64,000 bases of DNA from JACCYQ01 sp036675565 (GTDB lineage Bacteria; Bacteroidota; Bacteroidia; Chitinophagales; Chitinophagaceae), in assembly GCA_036675565.1 (NCBI GenBank), contig JAKFER010000319.1, positions 11,657 through 75,656 on the forward strand, written 5' to 3'. How positions within the stretch are numbered: position 1 is the first letter of the stretch; every line of letters starts with the position of its first letter. The position numbers were made by a program, and so were the translations under genes. Below are positions 1 through 9,012 of this stretch, piece by piece. The notes under the pieces are model-generated. The model saw only the letters and a program-made list of their open reading frames with translations, was not told where the DNA came from and made no database searches.

Positions 1-403
1 CACTGCCCGTGATAACCAGTGCTTGTTGAATCCCTTTAAAAGGTTTTTCGATTGTTTGTAATCGGTAGTTTTCCCAGTTATCCCTTATTGGGGTGTTATT
101 AATCCTTTTATTTTGTTCCAGTTTGCGGATCACGGTTGAATTGTCTGCTGATCCTATAATGATGACATTTCCTTTTCGTGGTTGTTGATGCACTAAAGGC
201 ATTTTATAACCGGTGATTAAAGATATGTCATCCTGCAAATGCCTGGCAGCAACCTGCACCAGTTGATGATCATTTAGATCTGTATAAATACATGCGCCAA
301 CCAATGAAAAAGAATTATGATCACCTTTATCTGCAATCAATTCCTGTGCAAAAATTTGCATGGAATTGAGAATTATAACTATGATCAATAACAGTTTTTT
401 CAT
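1..403 (-). CDS. GH115 alpha-glucuronidase, N-terminal part (cut by window edge)
   Basis: The reading frame starts at an ATG at 403 and stays open to the window edge, giving 134 residues. A signal peptide (MKKLLLIIVIILNSMQIFA) is followed by the GH115 N-terminal pattern: an AARHLQDDISLITGYK segment, then NVIIIGSADNS, a WENYRLQTIEKPFKG stretch and QALVITGS. GH115 enzymes remove 4-O-methyl-glucuronic acid from internal as well as terminal xylose of glucuronoxylan, usually in the periplasm or outside the cell. The catalytic domain lies outside the window. It follows the dehydrogenase by 9 nt and is probably the fifth gene of the operon headed by the LacI regulators. Family call is from remembered motif patterns, not a search. 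Confidence 0.8.
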   Translation of the reverse strand, partial: MKKLLLIIVIILNSMQIFAQELIADKGDHNSFSLVGACIYTDLNDHQLVQVAARHLQDDISLITGYKMPLVHQQPRKGNVIIIGSADNSTVIRKLEQNKRINNTPIRDNWENYRLQTIEKPFKGIQQALVITGS

Positions 404-412
404 ATCTCACTT

Positions 413-1159
413 TTAAAAACCAATAGCATTACCGCCATCTACAGGTAAAACAGTACCCGTAATATATTTACTATGATCCGTAGCCAGGAAATAAACCGCT
501 TCGGCCACATCGGCCGGTTGACCCAGGTAACCTAGTGGTGTACGTCCAAGTGCCTTTCCTTTTCTTTCCGGGTCATTATCCAATGCTTTTGCACTCATAT
601 CCGTGGCAATAAATCCTGGTGCAATGCAATTCACCCGTATACCCAAAGGAGAAAGTTCCACCGCCATGGCGCGGGTCATTCCTTCTATGGCAGATTTAGA
701 TGCTGTATAAGCAATTACTTTTGGTATACCATATTGCGAAGCCATGGAGCTGATATTGATAATAGAACCGCTTCCTTTTTCAATCATGCATTTACTAACT
801 TCCCTTGATAATGAGAAAACAGCCATCACATTTGTATTGAGCACCTGCAGAAAATCTTCATCCGTTACATCCACAAAATCTTTTTTCATATTGATGCCTG
901 CATTATTGACCAGGATATCAATTTTGCCAAATTGTTTTACCAGGTCGTCAACAAGCTTTGGAATATCTTCCAGGTTATTCAGATCAAATGAAATTGCATG
1001 GCAAAAGGCACCGAACCTTTTCTTCGCGTCGTCCAGTTTCTTTTGATCCCTGCTGATAATGATCGTATGGATCTTTTCAGCCACCAGCTTCTCCGCTATT
1101 GCGAGACCAATTCCCGAAGCACCACCTGTCACGATCGCCACTAATTGCTTATTATCCAT
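413..1159 (-). CDS. SDR-family oxidoreductase, candidate D-fructuronate reductase (mannonate oxidoreductase)
   Basis: This is a classical 248-aa short-chain dehydrogenase. The cofactor motif TGGASGIG is at 11-18, NNAG at 85-88, and the catalytic Ser138, Tyr151 and Lys155 are all present; the C-terminal end reads GTVLPVDGGNAIGF. SDRs of this type reduce ketones with NAD(P)H in the cytoplasm. The specific substrate is inference: the gene sits between two alpha-glucuronidase genes, uxuA is in the divergent operon, and no UxuB of the long-chain mannitol-dehydrogenase family is visible. In Bacillus-type glucuronate operons UxuB is itself an SDR. A gluconate 5-dehydrogenase-like activity is the main alternative. 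Spacing to GH67 upstream is about 36 nt. Confidence 0.85.
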   Translation of the reverse strand: MDNKQLVAIVTGGASGIGLAIAEKLVAEKIHTIIISRDQKKLDDAKKRFGAFCHAISFDLNNLEDIPKLVDDLVKQFGKIDILVNNAGINMKKDFVDVTDEDFLQVLNTNVMAVFSLSREVSKCMIEKGSGSIINISSMASQYGIPKVIAYTASKSAIEGMTRAMAVELSPLGIRVNCIAPGFIATDMSAKALDNDPERKGKALGRTPLGYLGQPADVAEAVYFLATDHSKYITGTVLPVDGGNAIGF

Positions 1160-1195
1160 TTTTTGTTATTTTTTTATATACTATAAACATCACCG

Positions 1196-3340
1196 TTAGT
1201 TACCCGGTGCATATGGAAATTTCAGATTTTTATAATACTCCAATGTCTTCTCAGGCTTCACGTATTTGGAAGGGATCGGCTTTTTAGAAAATTGTTGAAA
1301 ATACAGCAGGCATGCATCCCTCCACCATTTAGCTTCCTGCAACTGAATATCCAGCAACATTTTTACCTGTTGAAATCTTTGTTCATCCACATGGTCCCTG
1401 AGCTCTTGCCAACTTGCTTTCATCCAGGCTACTGAATCAACACCTGTGTTATAACTAAAACAAAGTTCTTCCCACAGCGTTCTGCCTGACTGCATTTTAA
1501 AATCCCATGGGACATGATGAAACCAAAGCAAATATTTTTCGGGAATAGATTTTGGATCCTTCCATTTGTCCTGTACTTGTTTTGCATACTGTGATAATGC
1601 ACCAGAGCCACTTGCAGTTCGGTCAAAGCCGATACCTGCGGAATCGGCCCGGTGATAATATACCGGGTTCCAGTCTGCACGGGATAAATCGGCTACCCAG
1701 GGTGCAGGTCCATAATGATGCCCCGTACCCATCAGGTGATGCAAACCTAATGGCGTGGAATATTGCACGGTAATCTCGTGGCTGCGAAGTAAGATCTTAC
1801 CCGCCTGTGCAATAAATGATTTATCATTGGTAAATGACATACCTAACCATTCATTCGCAATTGCAGCTGATGACAATGAATAATCCCAGGCCAATCGCCC
1901 ATAAGCATACCAGTTAGCCTGTGCAAACGGATGGCCGGTCCAGTTGATATCATTTCCAATATTTGAAACACCGGCAATACCGGTTAGTGAATGTTGATCA
2001 ATAGCACCGTCTATTATTTTTGCCACAGTACTTCCTTTATCATTGCTATAGGTATCACTGTCAAGAACTTCTTTAAACATAGGTGCCAAATAAACAAGGT
2101 TGGTCGCCTGACCAAGATATTCCTGCGTGATCTGGAATTCCATCATCAAAGGTGTTTTGGGCAAGGCACCAAATAAAGGATGGAAGGGTTCACGGGGTTG
2201 AAAATCGATAGCCCCGTTTTTCACCTGCACCATCACGTTAGGTCTGAATTTGCCATCGAGTGGAACAAATTCATTGTATGCCTGCTTATGCCTGTCATCG
2301 GGCACTTCATTGCTGTAAACAAAAGCACGCCACATAACAATACCCTTAAATGGCGCCACTGCATCGGCCAGCATATTGGCTCCATCCGCATGGTTGCGAT
2401 CGTAATTCTGCGGGCCGGGCTGACCTTCGGAATTTGCTTTCACTAAAAACCCGCCAAAGTCTGGAATGCGTTCATAAATCTCTTTTGCTTTTTGATTCCA
2501 CCAGGCCTGCACATTCTTATCCAATGGATCAGCGGTTTTTAATCCACCGATCTCCACTGGTGCCGAAAACCTTGCTGTGAGGTAAACTTTTATTCCATAG
2601 GGACGAAAAACATTGGCCAGTGCAGCAACCTTATCGAGATATGCGGGTGTTAAAACCGTGGCATTTGCATTCACATTGGTCAGCACCGTTCCGTTGATTC
2701 CAATGGATGCATTTGCCCGGGCATAATCTATATAACGCTGATCAATATATGAAGGCAGTGTATGCCAGTTCCAAAGCGAAAAGCCTGCATAACCTCTTTC
2801 TACTGTTCTATCCAGATTATCCCAGTGATTTAATAAACGCAGGTTTATTTTGGGAGATGAAACCATATGAAGGGGTCCTAATTCCTGATTGATTTGCATT
2901 AGTCTTAATAAATGAAATACACCATATAAAATCCCTGCATCAGTTTTACCGGTGATGTAAATATTTTGTTTACCATTAATAACTTTTGAAGTAATCAAAA
3001 ATCCTTCATCGCCAATTTGTTTCAACGTATCATCCATTTTCAATGATCGTATTAAAGAAGATGAATTTTTTGCGATGATCAATGTTCCGTTATTGACTGA
3101 TGAAACAAATGCAGGTTCCTTACCCAGCATGCCTTTCATTGCAGTGATTAACTCTGTTTTGATAACGGAAAGTGTGGGTGATTCTCCTTCAATAAAAATG
3201 GAGCGGACCTGAGTTTTATACTTTTCAAGTAAAGTTTTATTATCAATCATTTTGTACCTGAGCCAAAGATCATAACCATTTTCAGCCATTGACGATATCA
3301 TGGAAGAAAGCAGGAACAATAATAAAATCATTTTTTTCAT
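1196..3340 (-). CDS. GH67 alpha-glucuronidase
   Basis: The enzyme releases (4-O-methyl-)glucuronic acid from the non-reducing-end xylose of short xylo-oligosaccharides. The 714-aa length matches the family. After a signal peptide ending about SSMA come the N-terminal beta domain and the GH67 barrel with LLNHWDNLD and ERGYAG near 169-187, LVKANSEGQPGPQ near 299-311 and QITQEYLG near 403-410. By analogy with the Cellvibrio enzyme the acid would be Glu305 and the paired bases Asp379 and Glu407; the 28-residue spacing of the last two agrees. I prefer the ATG at 3340; a TTG two codons upstream also keeps the frame open. It lies 26 nt behind the proximal LacI gene, so it is probably co-transcribed with it. 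Confidence 0.93.
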   Translation of the reverse strand: MKKMILLLFLLSSMISSMAENGYDLWLRYKMIDNKTLLEKYKTQVRSIFIEGESPTLSVIKTELITAMKGMLGKEPAFVSSVNNGTLIIAKNSSSLIRSLKMDDTLKQIGDEGFLITSKVINGKQNIYITGKTDAGILYGVFHLLRLMQINQELGPLHMVSSPKINLRLLNHWDNLDRTVERGYAGFSLWNWHTLPSYIDQRYIDYARANASIGINGTVLTNVNANATVLTPAYLDKVAALANVFRPYGIKVYLTARFSAPVEIGGLKTADPLDKNVQAWWNQKAKEIYERIPDFGGFLVKANSEGQPGPQNYDRNHADGANMLADAVAPFKGIVMWRAFVYSNEVPDDRHKQAYNEFVPLDGKFRPNVMVQVKNGAIDFQPREPFHPLFGALPKTPLMMEFQITQEYLGQATNLVYLAPMFKEVLDSDTYSNDKGSTVAKIIDGAIDQHSLTGIAGVSNIGNDINWTGHPFAQANWYAYGRLAWDYSLSSAAIANEWLGMSFTNDKSFIAQAGKILLRSHEITVQYSTPLGLHHLMGTGHHYGPAPWVADLSRADWNPVYYHRADSAGIGFDRTASGSGALSQYAKQVQDKWKDPKSIPEKYLLWFHHVPWDFKMQSGRTLWEELCFSYNTGVDSVAWMKASWQELRDHVDEQRFQQVKMLLDIQLQEAKWWRDACLLYFQQFSKKPIPSKYVKPEKTLEYYKNLKFPYAPGN

Positions 3341-3366
3341 ACACAAGTATTAAAATTCCGGAATCA

Positions 3367-4395
3367 TCATTTCTTTTTCATAGAAGATTTCCGGATGATC
3401 AATTCAGAACGAACCACAATGGTGTTCGTATGATTGATGTTAGCGATTCCTTTTAAATGATTGATCAGGTTACGGGCGGCTATTTCGCCAATATCTTTCC
3501 CGGGATAATTGATCGTAGTAAGTTGCGGTTCTACAATTTTGCTGATGGCATCATTGTTAAAACCAACGATCGCTATATCTTCCGGAATTTTGACACCGTG
3601 TTCTTTGAGTGTCTGCATGCAAACTGCTGCGGAAAAATCATTGGTAATAAATGCGCCATCGGGCATGGGTTTCATCTTCAACATTTGCAGGGCTGCTTCT
3701 ACACCAAACTGCTCACTCAAATCTTTTATCAATACATGTTCCTTATGGTACGGCAGATTATGATCAAATAATGCATCCATATAACCTTTATGCCTTTGTG
3801 CATATACGTTACGTTTTAAATTGGCCGTTACCAGTACGATCCGTTTACACCCCTGCTCTATCAAATGACTCGTTGCTTCGTACCCGCATTTATAATTATC
3901 GATAATCACTTTGGTGCTTTCTCCATTTTCTTCAACCCTGTCGAAAAAAATAACTGGGATGCCTTTCTCTTCGTAAGGTTTATAATGTTCCAAACCATCT
4001 GTATTGAAAGCAAGGGAAGCAATTAATCCGTCCACTCTTTTATGAAAAAGGTTCAGCGCATTGGCTGCTTCCTTCTGAAAACTTTCGGATGAATGTGCAA
4101 TGATCAGATCATAACCAGCTTCAGTAGTAATTTTCTCAATACCTGCGAGCACGGAGGTAATAAAGTTACTGTTCAATTCATGTACAATAACACCGATCGT
4201 ATTGGTCTTTTGCTTACGAAGATTGCTGGCGAAATTGTTATGGCGGTAACCCAATTCTTTGGCGGCATCCTGGATCTTTTTGCGTGTATTTTTATTAATG
4301 GCAGGATGGTTCTGCAAACCCCGGCTGATGGTGGCTGAGGAAAGTGCCAGTTTTTGAGCAATATCATATATGGTAACTTCTTTCTTGGGTTTCAT
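3367..4395 (-). CDS. LacI-family regulator (promoter-distal copy)
   Basis: This 342-aa protein has the LacI layout. The helix-turn-helix TIYDIAQKLALSSATISRGL is at about 8-27, a hinge helix (NNFASNLRKQ) near 53-62, then a periplasmic-binding-protein-like sensor domain from about 65 to the end. It represses or activates sugar genes by binding palindromic operators; the inducer is probably a xylan- or glucuronate-derived sugar (inference from neighbours). It is clearly a paralogue of the regulator directly upstream. An operator-like palindrome (4397-4412) sits immediately before its ATG, which suggests autoregulation or roadblock control within the operon. Confidence 0.93.
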   Translation of the reverse strand: MKPKKEVTIYDIAQKLALSSATISRGLQNHPAINKNTRKKIQDAAKELGYRHNNFASNLRKQKTNTIGVIVHELNSNFITSVLAGIEKITTEAGYDLIIAHSSESFQKEAANALNLFHKRVDGLIASLAFNTDGLEHYKPYEEKGIPVIFFDRVEENGESTKVIIDNYKCGYEATSHLIEQGCKRIVLVTANLKRNVYAQRHKGYMDALFDHNLPYHKEHVLIKDLSEQFGVEAALQMLKMKPMPDGAFITNDFSAAVCMQTLKEHGVKIPEDIAIVGFNNDAISKIVEPQLTTINYPGKDIGEIAARNLINHLKGIANINHTNTIVVRSELIIRKSSMKKK

Positions 4396-4396
4396 T

Positions 4397-4412
4397 TTGC
4401 AATCGGTTGCAT
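4397..4412. promoter_or_regulatory. LacI-type operator, copy 1
   Basis: The sequence TTGCAATCGGTTGCAT is a near-palindrome of LacI form: two TTGCA-type half sites around a central CG. Its first 15 bases are identical to the copy at 5511-5526. It lies in the 39-bp gap between the two regulator genes, one base from the start codon of the downstream one. Confidence 0.75.
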
Positions 4413-4434
4413 AAAAATCGCAAAAAAAAATTAA

Positions 4435-5475
4435 TTACAAAGTTTTGTTTTTGAGTGATGATTCACGCACAATCATTTCAGCACGTAATATGATGGTTTG
4501 CATGGTTCGTATCATTGAGCCCCCTTTGAGATGATCGACCAGGTTATTAACTGCAGCCTCACCCATACTGTAACCGGGGTAATTGACGGTTGTCAGGTTC
4601 GGTTCAACCACCCGGCTGATGGGATCATTGTTAAATCCTGCAAATGCGATATCCTGCGGTATGCGGATACCATCTGCTTTTAAGCGAATCATACAATGAA
4701 CTGCAGCCGTATCATTTGAAGAGAAAACGGCATCTGGTCTTTCCTTTATTTTCATCTTTAAAATAAATTCTGCAGCTTCAGTTCCTGCTGATTCAGTAAG
4801 TTTACTATTGACCAGTAACTTTTTGTCAAAAGGGATCTTATAATCTTTTAAAGCTTTCTTATACCCCTCCAGCCTGTCGGCATATACATTCCGCAACATG
4901 CTGCCGCCCAGATGCATGATCCTTTTACAACCCTGATCCAGCAAGTGTTTGGTGATATTATAGGCCGCCTGGTAATTGTCAATAACAATGGCGGTAGTAT
5001 CAGCGCCTGGATAAATCCGGTCGAAAAAAACAACGGGAATGCCCTTTAATAAAAAAGGTTTCAGGTGATCGATCTTTTGTGTGTCATAGGCCAGCGAAAC
5101 CAATAAGCCATCCACTCTTTTATTGAAAAGGATTTCTGCATCGGCAATTTCCTTGATCTCACTTTCAAGTGATTGGGTGATGATCAGGTTATAACCTTCA
5201 CGGTTAGCCGAATCCTCCATACCCGCCAAAACGGTAGCAACGAAATAACTGTTTAAACGGGGAACGATGACACCTATCGTATAGGTTTTTTTACTGCGCA
5301 GGCTGCTGGCAAAAGTATTTGAACGATAACCCAACAGTTTTGCCGCATCAAAAATTTTCTTCCTGGTATGCTTATTAATAGTGGGATGATCCTTTAATCC
5401 CCTGCTTACAGTAGTGGCTGAAATGTTCAGGTGCCGTGCAATATCATATATAGTTATTTCTTTCTCGGCAGCCAT
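4435..5475 (-). CDS. LacI-family regulator (promoter-proximal copy)
   Basis: The protein starts MAAEKEITIYDIARHL and is 346 aa long. It has the N-terminal helix-turn-helix with NISATTVSRGLKDHP, the hinge helix (NTFASSLRSKK) and the sensor domain with FDRIYPGADTT and AGFNNDPISRVVEP segments. I chose the ATG at 5475. The frame is open further upstream, to 5526, but that extension would begin inside the operator at 5511-5526. It is the first gene of the minus-strand operon (two regulators, GH67, SDR, GH115) and divergent from susC. LacI-type control is less usual for Bacteroidota polysaccharide loci than HTCS, SusR or ECF systems. Confidence 0.93.
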   Translation of the reverse strand: MAAEKEITIYDIARHLNISATTVSRGLKDHPTINKHTRKKIFDAAKLLGYRSNTFASSLRSKKTYTIGVIVPRLNSYFVATVLAGMEDSANREGYNLIITQSLESEIKEIADAEILFNKRVDGLLVSLAYDTQKIDHLKPFLLKGIPVVFFDRIYPGADTTAIVIDNYQAAYNITKHLLDQGCKRIMHLGGSMLRNVYADRLEGYKKALKDYKIPFDKKLLVNSKLTESAGTEAAEFILKMKIKERPDAVFSSNDTAAVHCMIRLKADGIRIPQDIAFAGFNNDPISRVVEPNLTTVNYPGYSMGEAAVNNLVDHLKGGSMIRTMQTIILRAEMIVRESSLKNKTL

Positions 5476-5510
5476 TCCACAAATAAAAGAACCATTTTTC
5501 AAAAAAAAAA

Positions 5511-5526
5511 TTGCAATCGGTTGCAA
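5511..5526. promoter_or_regulatory. LacI-type operator, copy 2
   Basis: TTGCAATCGGTTGCAA, with TTGCAA at both ends and the central CG expected for LacI proteins. It is 35 bp upstream of the regulator ATG and overlaps the -33 region of the candidate susC promoter. Binding here could control both directions at once. Confidence 0.8.
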
Positions 5527-5550
5527 TTTTTAAAAATTCTCTTATATTCG
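5520..5550 (+). promoter_or_regulatory. Candidate susC promoter (Bacteroidota type)
   Basis: GTTG at 5520-5523 and TATATTCG at 5543-5550 are separated by 19 bp. They resemble the Bacteroidota -33 TTTG and -7 TAnnTTTG boxes with one mismatch each. The -33 box is inside the LacI-type operator. This is pattern matching, not a mapped start. Confidence 0.5.
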
Positions 5551-5831
5551 GGTTGCCAATAATCATTTAATGCTTGCTGTAATGACAAAAAAAATTTATT
5601 TACTTCCAGCCAAATCCTTACTGATAAAGGATCGTATTAAATCTCTATCATACTTTTTTGATAACATTCACTCTTTATCTTCTTCGTTTTTACTGCAGGT
5701 GCCGGAATTGAAATTTCAAAATATTTCGCCAGGACCTTATTTCCGTCGACGACTGTTTTTTTGGAAAAATATTAGCTGATACGCATCCTACTCCCATGAG
5801 AATAAAGGCTAAAGGATAGACAGCCTGCAAT

Positions 5832-5850
5832 AAAGTTGGTTGCCAACTTT
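5832..5850. promoter_or_regulatory. Perfect palindrome in the susC leader
   Basis: AAAGTTGGTTGCCAACTTT has 8-bp perfect arms around a 3-nt loop and lies 31 bp before the susC ATG. It could be a protein-binding site or a leader hairpin. There is no T tract, so a terminator is unlikely. Confidence 0.55.
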
Positions 5851-5880
5851 CTAAACTTAAAAATTTAAAAACTGCTGGTT

Positions 5881-8800
5881 ATGAATGTGCTATTTAAAAA
5901 GAAAATCCAAAATTTCCCGCTGCTGCAAAACCGGTCGGGACAAAAAATGTTTGCTTTTACTTTCCAGGTATTGATTCTGCTCCTTTTTTCTTTAACAGTT
6001 CTAGCTCAAAACACAATTCGTGTTAAAGGGCGTATTACGGATGAAAGCGGCCAGGGAGTATCACGGGCATCTGTAACTGTAAAAGGATCTACTACAGGAG
6101 CTACAGCAGATGAAAGTGGTAATTATGAAATCACCGCACCATCTAATGCAACATTGGTTGTTTCTGCCATCAATTTCGCAGAAATGGAAGTAAATGTAAA
6201 TGACAGAACAACGGTGGATGTATCACTTGTTTCGCTTGAAAGAATTGAAAGTGAAGTGATCGTTGTTGGTTACGGTACGCAACGCAAAGAAGCTATTACG
6301 GGTTCGGTTGCATCAATTAATGGGGAAAAGATTCGTGAAGTTCCATCTCCCAATATTTCACAAGCTTTGCAGGGTCGCCTTGCAGGTGTAGAAATGTCTC
6401 AAACCTCAACCCGGCCCGGAGCTACTATGCAAATCCGTATCAGAGGTATACGGTCGTTGAGTGCAGATAATAATCCGTTAGTAGTCCTGGACGGTATACC
6501 TTTCATGGGATCTTTAGCCGACATTAATCCCAACGATGTTAAAAGCATAGATGTTTTGAAAGATGCTTCGGCAACAGCTATCTACGGATCCCGCGGTGCT
6601 AACGGTGTTATCCTTATTACAACTGATAAAGGAACAAGAAATAGTAAGCCCCGGATTAATTATAACGGGTATCATGGCTTGCAGGAAATTTTTGCAAAGT
6701 TCCCCATGATGGACGGGCCCAAATTTGCTGCACTTCGTGCTGCAGCCGGTCAATACACCAATGGGCAGGATGAATCGGACGATATTAATACAGACTGGCA
6801 GGATTTATTTTTTAAAACCGGATTAGTTACAGATCATAACATCAGCCTGTCTGGTGGAACAGAAACCGGCAGTTACAATTTTGGAGGTGGTTATTATCTT
6901 AACCAGGGTGTAATTCCCACACAACAATACAAACGCTATTCACTGCGTGGTTCACTGGATCAGCAAGTAGGTAAATTATTTAAAGTAGGTTTCACTACCT
7001 ATAACAACTTTAATCAAAGCGATGGGAACCAGGTGGGTTTATATAACACTTTAAGTATGTCGCCAATTTCCACCCCGTTTAACCCAGATGGCTCCATGAA
7101 AAGAACGATCAGAATGATTTTGGATGAACAGTTTGTCTATACAAATGATATAGTGGAAAATTTGACGGATAACTCACAATGGATAAACGAGACACGTGGT
7201 TTTGCATCTTACAATGCTATTTATGCAGAAGTGAAAGCACCATTTATTGATGGATTAAAATACAGGGTTAACCTGGGCCTGGATTACATACAGTCTAATA
7301 CAGGTGCCTATACGGGACAAGGAGTTGGCGCTCCTAATCCAGCAACAGTTTCTTCTGCTTCTGTTGATAACAGGTATACATATCACTGGACTCTTGAAAA
7401 TATACTTAGCTATGACCGGACTATTGCCGGATTACATACGATAAATGCAGTGGCTTTATATTCTGCCGAACAAAATAAATATAACCGGTCTAATATGGCA
7501 GCAATCGATATCCCTGCTGATGCGTTTCAATTTTATAACCTTGGGCAAGCTGCAGGACAATTAACCATAGACCCTGCCAACCAGGATTACCAGTTATGGG
7601 GCCTCAATTCTGTTATGGGACGTATTACGTATGCTTATGATAATCGCTATATGATATCAGCAACTTTGCGTTCCGATGGTTCATCAAGGTTAGCGGAAGG
7701 TAAAAAATGGCATACATATCCTGCAGTATCGGTTGGATGGAATATCGCGAATGAATCATTTATGCAAGGCATAAATGCAATAAACAGTTTGAAACTGCGT
7801 GCTGGTTATGGTGAAACCTCTAACCAGGCTATCAACCCATATGCAACACTTGGCCTTTTAAGTACCAGGCCATATAATTTTGGCAGCACCAATTACTCCA
7901 CTGGATTTTATGTATCCCAATTGCCAAATCCTGATTTAGGATGGGAATTCTCCAAGACACTGAATTTGGGACTTGACTTCGCAGTACTTAACAATCGTTT
8001 ATCTGGTACAGTGGAATATTATGTTACCAAGACCGAGGATATTCTACTCGGTTTGGGTCTGCCTCCCACTTCAGGTGTAAGCGGCTATACTGCAAACATT
8101 GGGTCAACTGAAAATAAGGGATTTGAATTCAGCTTGAATGGTACCATTCTCGACGATGTAAATGGTTGGTCTTGGGATGCAGGAGTTAATTTCTTTACGA
8201 ACAATAATAAACTGGTATCCTTAGCCTCCGGGCAAACAAGGGATGAAGCAAACTGGTGGTTTGTTGGGAATAACATTAACGCCATATACGACTATGAAAG
8301 AGTCGGATTATGGCAGGATAAAGATTTGCACCGGGATATTTTAGAGCCAGGTGGAAATGTGGGTATGATAAAAGTTAGATACACCGGCGATTACAATCCT
8401 GACGGTACACCGGTCAGGGCCATTGGTCCTGCTGACAGGCAAGTATTGAATGTGGATCCTGATTTCCAGGGAGGTTTCAATACCCGTGTTGGTTATAAAG
8501 GATTTGATTTGGGCATAGTAGGTTTTTTTAGAAATGGTGGTATTCTCTTCAGTACACTTCATGGATCTAACGGTTATCTTAATTTGTTGAGTGGTCGCAG
8601 AAATAATATAGATGTTGACTACTGGACGCCAGATAATATCGATGCGAAATATCCTAAACCAGGTGGTATAATCAGCAACGATAATCCAAAATATGCAAGC
8701 ACCCTTAGTTACTTCGATGGCTCCTTTTTGAAAGTCCGCACTATCACATTAGGTTACGATTTCAACAAAAGTTTAATTACAAATTCTGATGTTAAAATGC

Positions 8801-9000
8801 GCATGTACTTTACCGTTCAAAACCCATTTGTCCTGTTTTCGCCATTCCATAAGGAATCAGGTATGGATCCTGAAACCAATTCGTTTGGAAATGAAAATGC
8901 AGCGGTTAATCTCAATCAAAACCTGAGACGTATACTCACCGTAGGGTTCAATACCCCTGCAACCCGTAACTATATTGTTGGCGTTAATTTGACATTCTAA
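5881..9000 (+). CDS. SusC/RagA-type TonB-linked outer-membrane importer
   Basis: The 1039-aa protein is the channel of an outer-membrane glycan importer driven by TonB. After a secretion signal (hydrophobic core about 25-42, ending VLAQ) comes a CarboxypepD_reg domain (about 46-115, VKGRITDESGQGV), the SusC signature EVIVVGYGTQRK at about 125-136, a plug with LDGIPF and IYGSRGANGVILITT, and a 22-strand-type barrel ending in an aromatic C-terminus (GVNLTF). An internal Met at residue 23 gives an alternative, more typical start. It is followed 12 nt later by its SusD partner. Xylo-oligosaccharide specificity is inferred from the neighbours. Confidence 0.95.
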   Translation: MNVLFKKKIQNFPLLQNRSGQKMFAFTFQVLILLLFSLTVLAQNTIRVKGRITDESGQGVSRASVTVKGSTTGATADESGNYEITAPSNATLVVSAINFAEMEVNVNDRTTVDVSLVSLERIESEVIVVGYGTQRKEAITGSVASINGEKIREVPSPNISQALQGRLAGVEMSQTSTRPGATMQIRIRGIRSLSADNNPLVVLDGIPFMGSLADINPNDVKSIDVLKDASATAIYGSRGANGVILITTDKGTRNSKPRINYNGYHGLQEIFAKFPMMDGPKFAALRAAAGQYTNGQDESDDINTDWQDLFFKTGLVTDHNISLSGGTETGSYNFGGGYYLNQGVIPTQQYKRYSLRGSLDQQVGKLFKVGFTTYNNFNQSDGNQVGLYNTLSMSPISTPFNPDGSMKRTIRMILDEQFVYTNDIVENLTDNSQWINETRGFASYNAIYAEVKAPFIDGLKYRVNLGLDYIQSNTGAYTGQGVGAPNPATVSSASVDNRYTYHWTLENILSYDRTIAGLHTINAVALYSAEQNKYNRSNMAAIDIPADAFQFYNLGQAAGQLTIDPANQDYQLWGLNSVMGRITYAYDNRYMISATLRSDGSSRLAEGKKWHTYPAVSVGWNIANESFMQGINAINSLKLRAGYGETSNQAINPYATLGLLSTRPYNFGSTNYSTGFYVSQLPNPDLGWEFSKTLNLGLDFAVLNNRLSGTVEYYVTKTEDILLGLGLPPTSGVSGYTANIGSTENKGFEFSLNGTILDDVNGWSWDAGVNFFTNNNKLVSLASGQTRDEANWWFVGNNINAIYDYERVGLWQDKDLHRDILEPGGNVGMIKVRYTGDYNPDGTPVRAIGPADRQVLNVDPDFQGGFNTRVGYKGFDLGIVGFFRNGGILFSTLHGSNGYLNLLSGRRNNIDVDYWTPDNIDAKYPKPGGIISNDNPKYASTLSYFDGSFLKVRTITLGYDFNKSLITNSDVKMRMYFTVQNPFVLFSPFHKESGMDPETNSFGNENAAVNLNQNLRRILTVGFNTPATRNYIVGVNLTF

Positions 9001-9012
9001 AAAATTAAGAAT

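Larger units (their letters stand above)
5476..5880. other. Divergent control region between lacI pair and susC
   Basis: This 405-bp gap separates the regulator operon from susC. It contains the operator copy at 5511-5526, a likely plus-strand promoter at 5520-5550 and a palindrome at 5832-5850. A plus-strand reading frame at 5570-5779 has no recognisable features and no ribosome-binding context, so I treat the stretch as a long susC 5' leader. Confidence 0.6.

Noticed and set aside
3341..3346. Upstream TTG start for GH67
   Set aside because: The ATG at 3340 gives a normal signal peptide; the two extra codons add nothing.
5570..5779. 69-codon plus-strand frame upstream of susC
   Set aside because: No recognisable domain, no start signal, and it lies in the leader between promoter and susC; composition is that of A/T-rich non-coding DNA.
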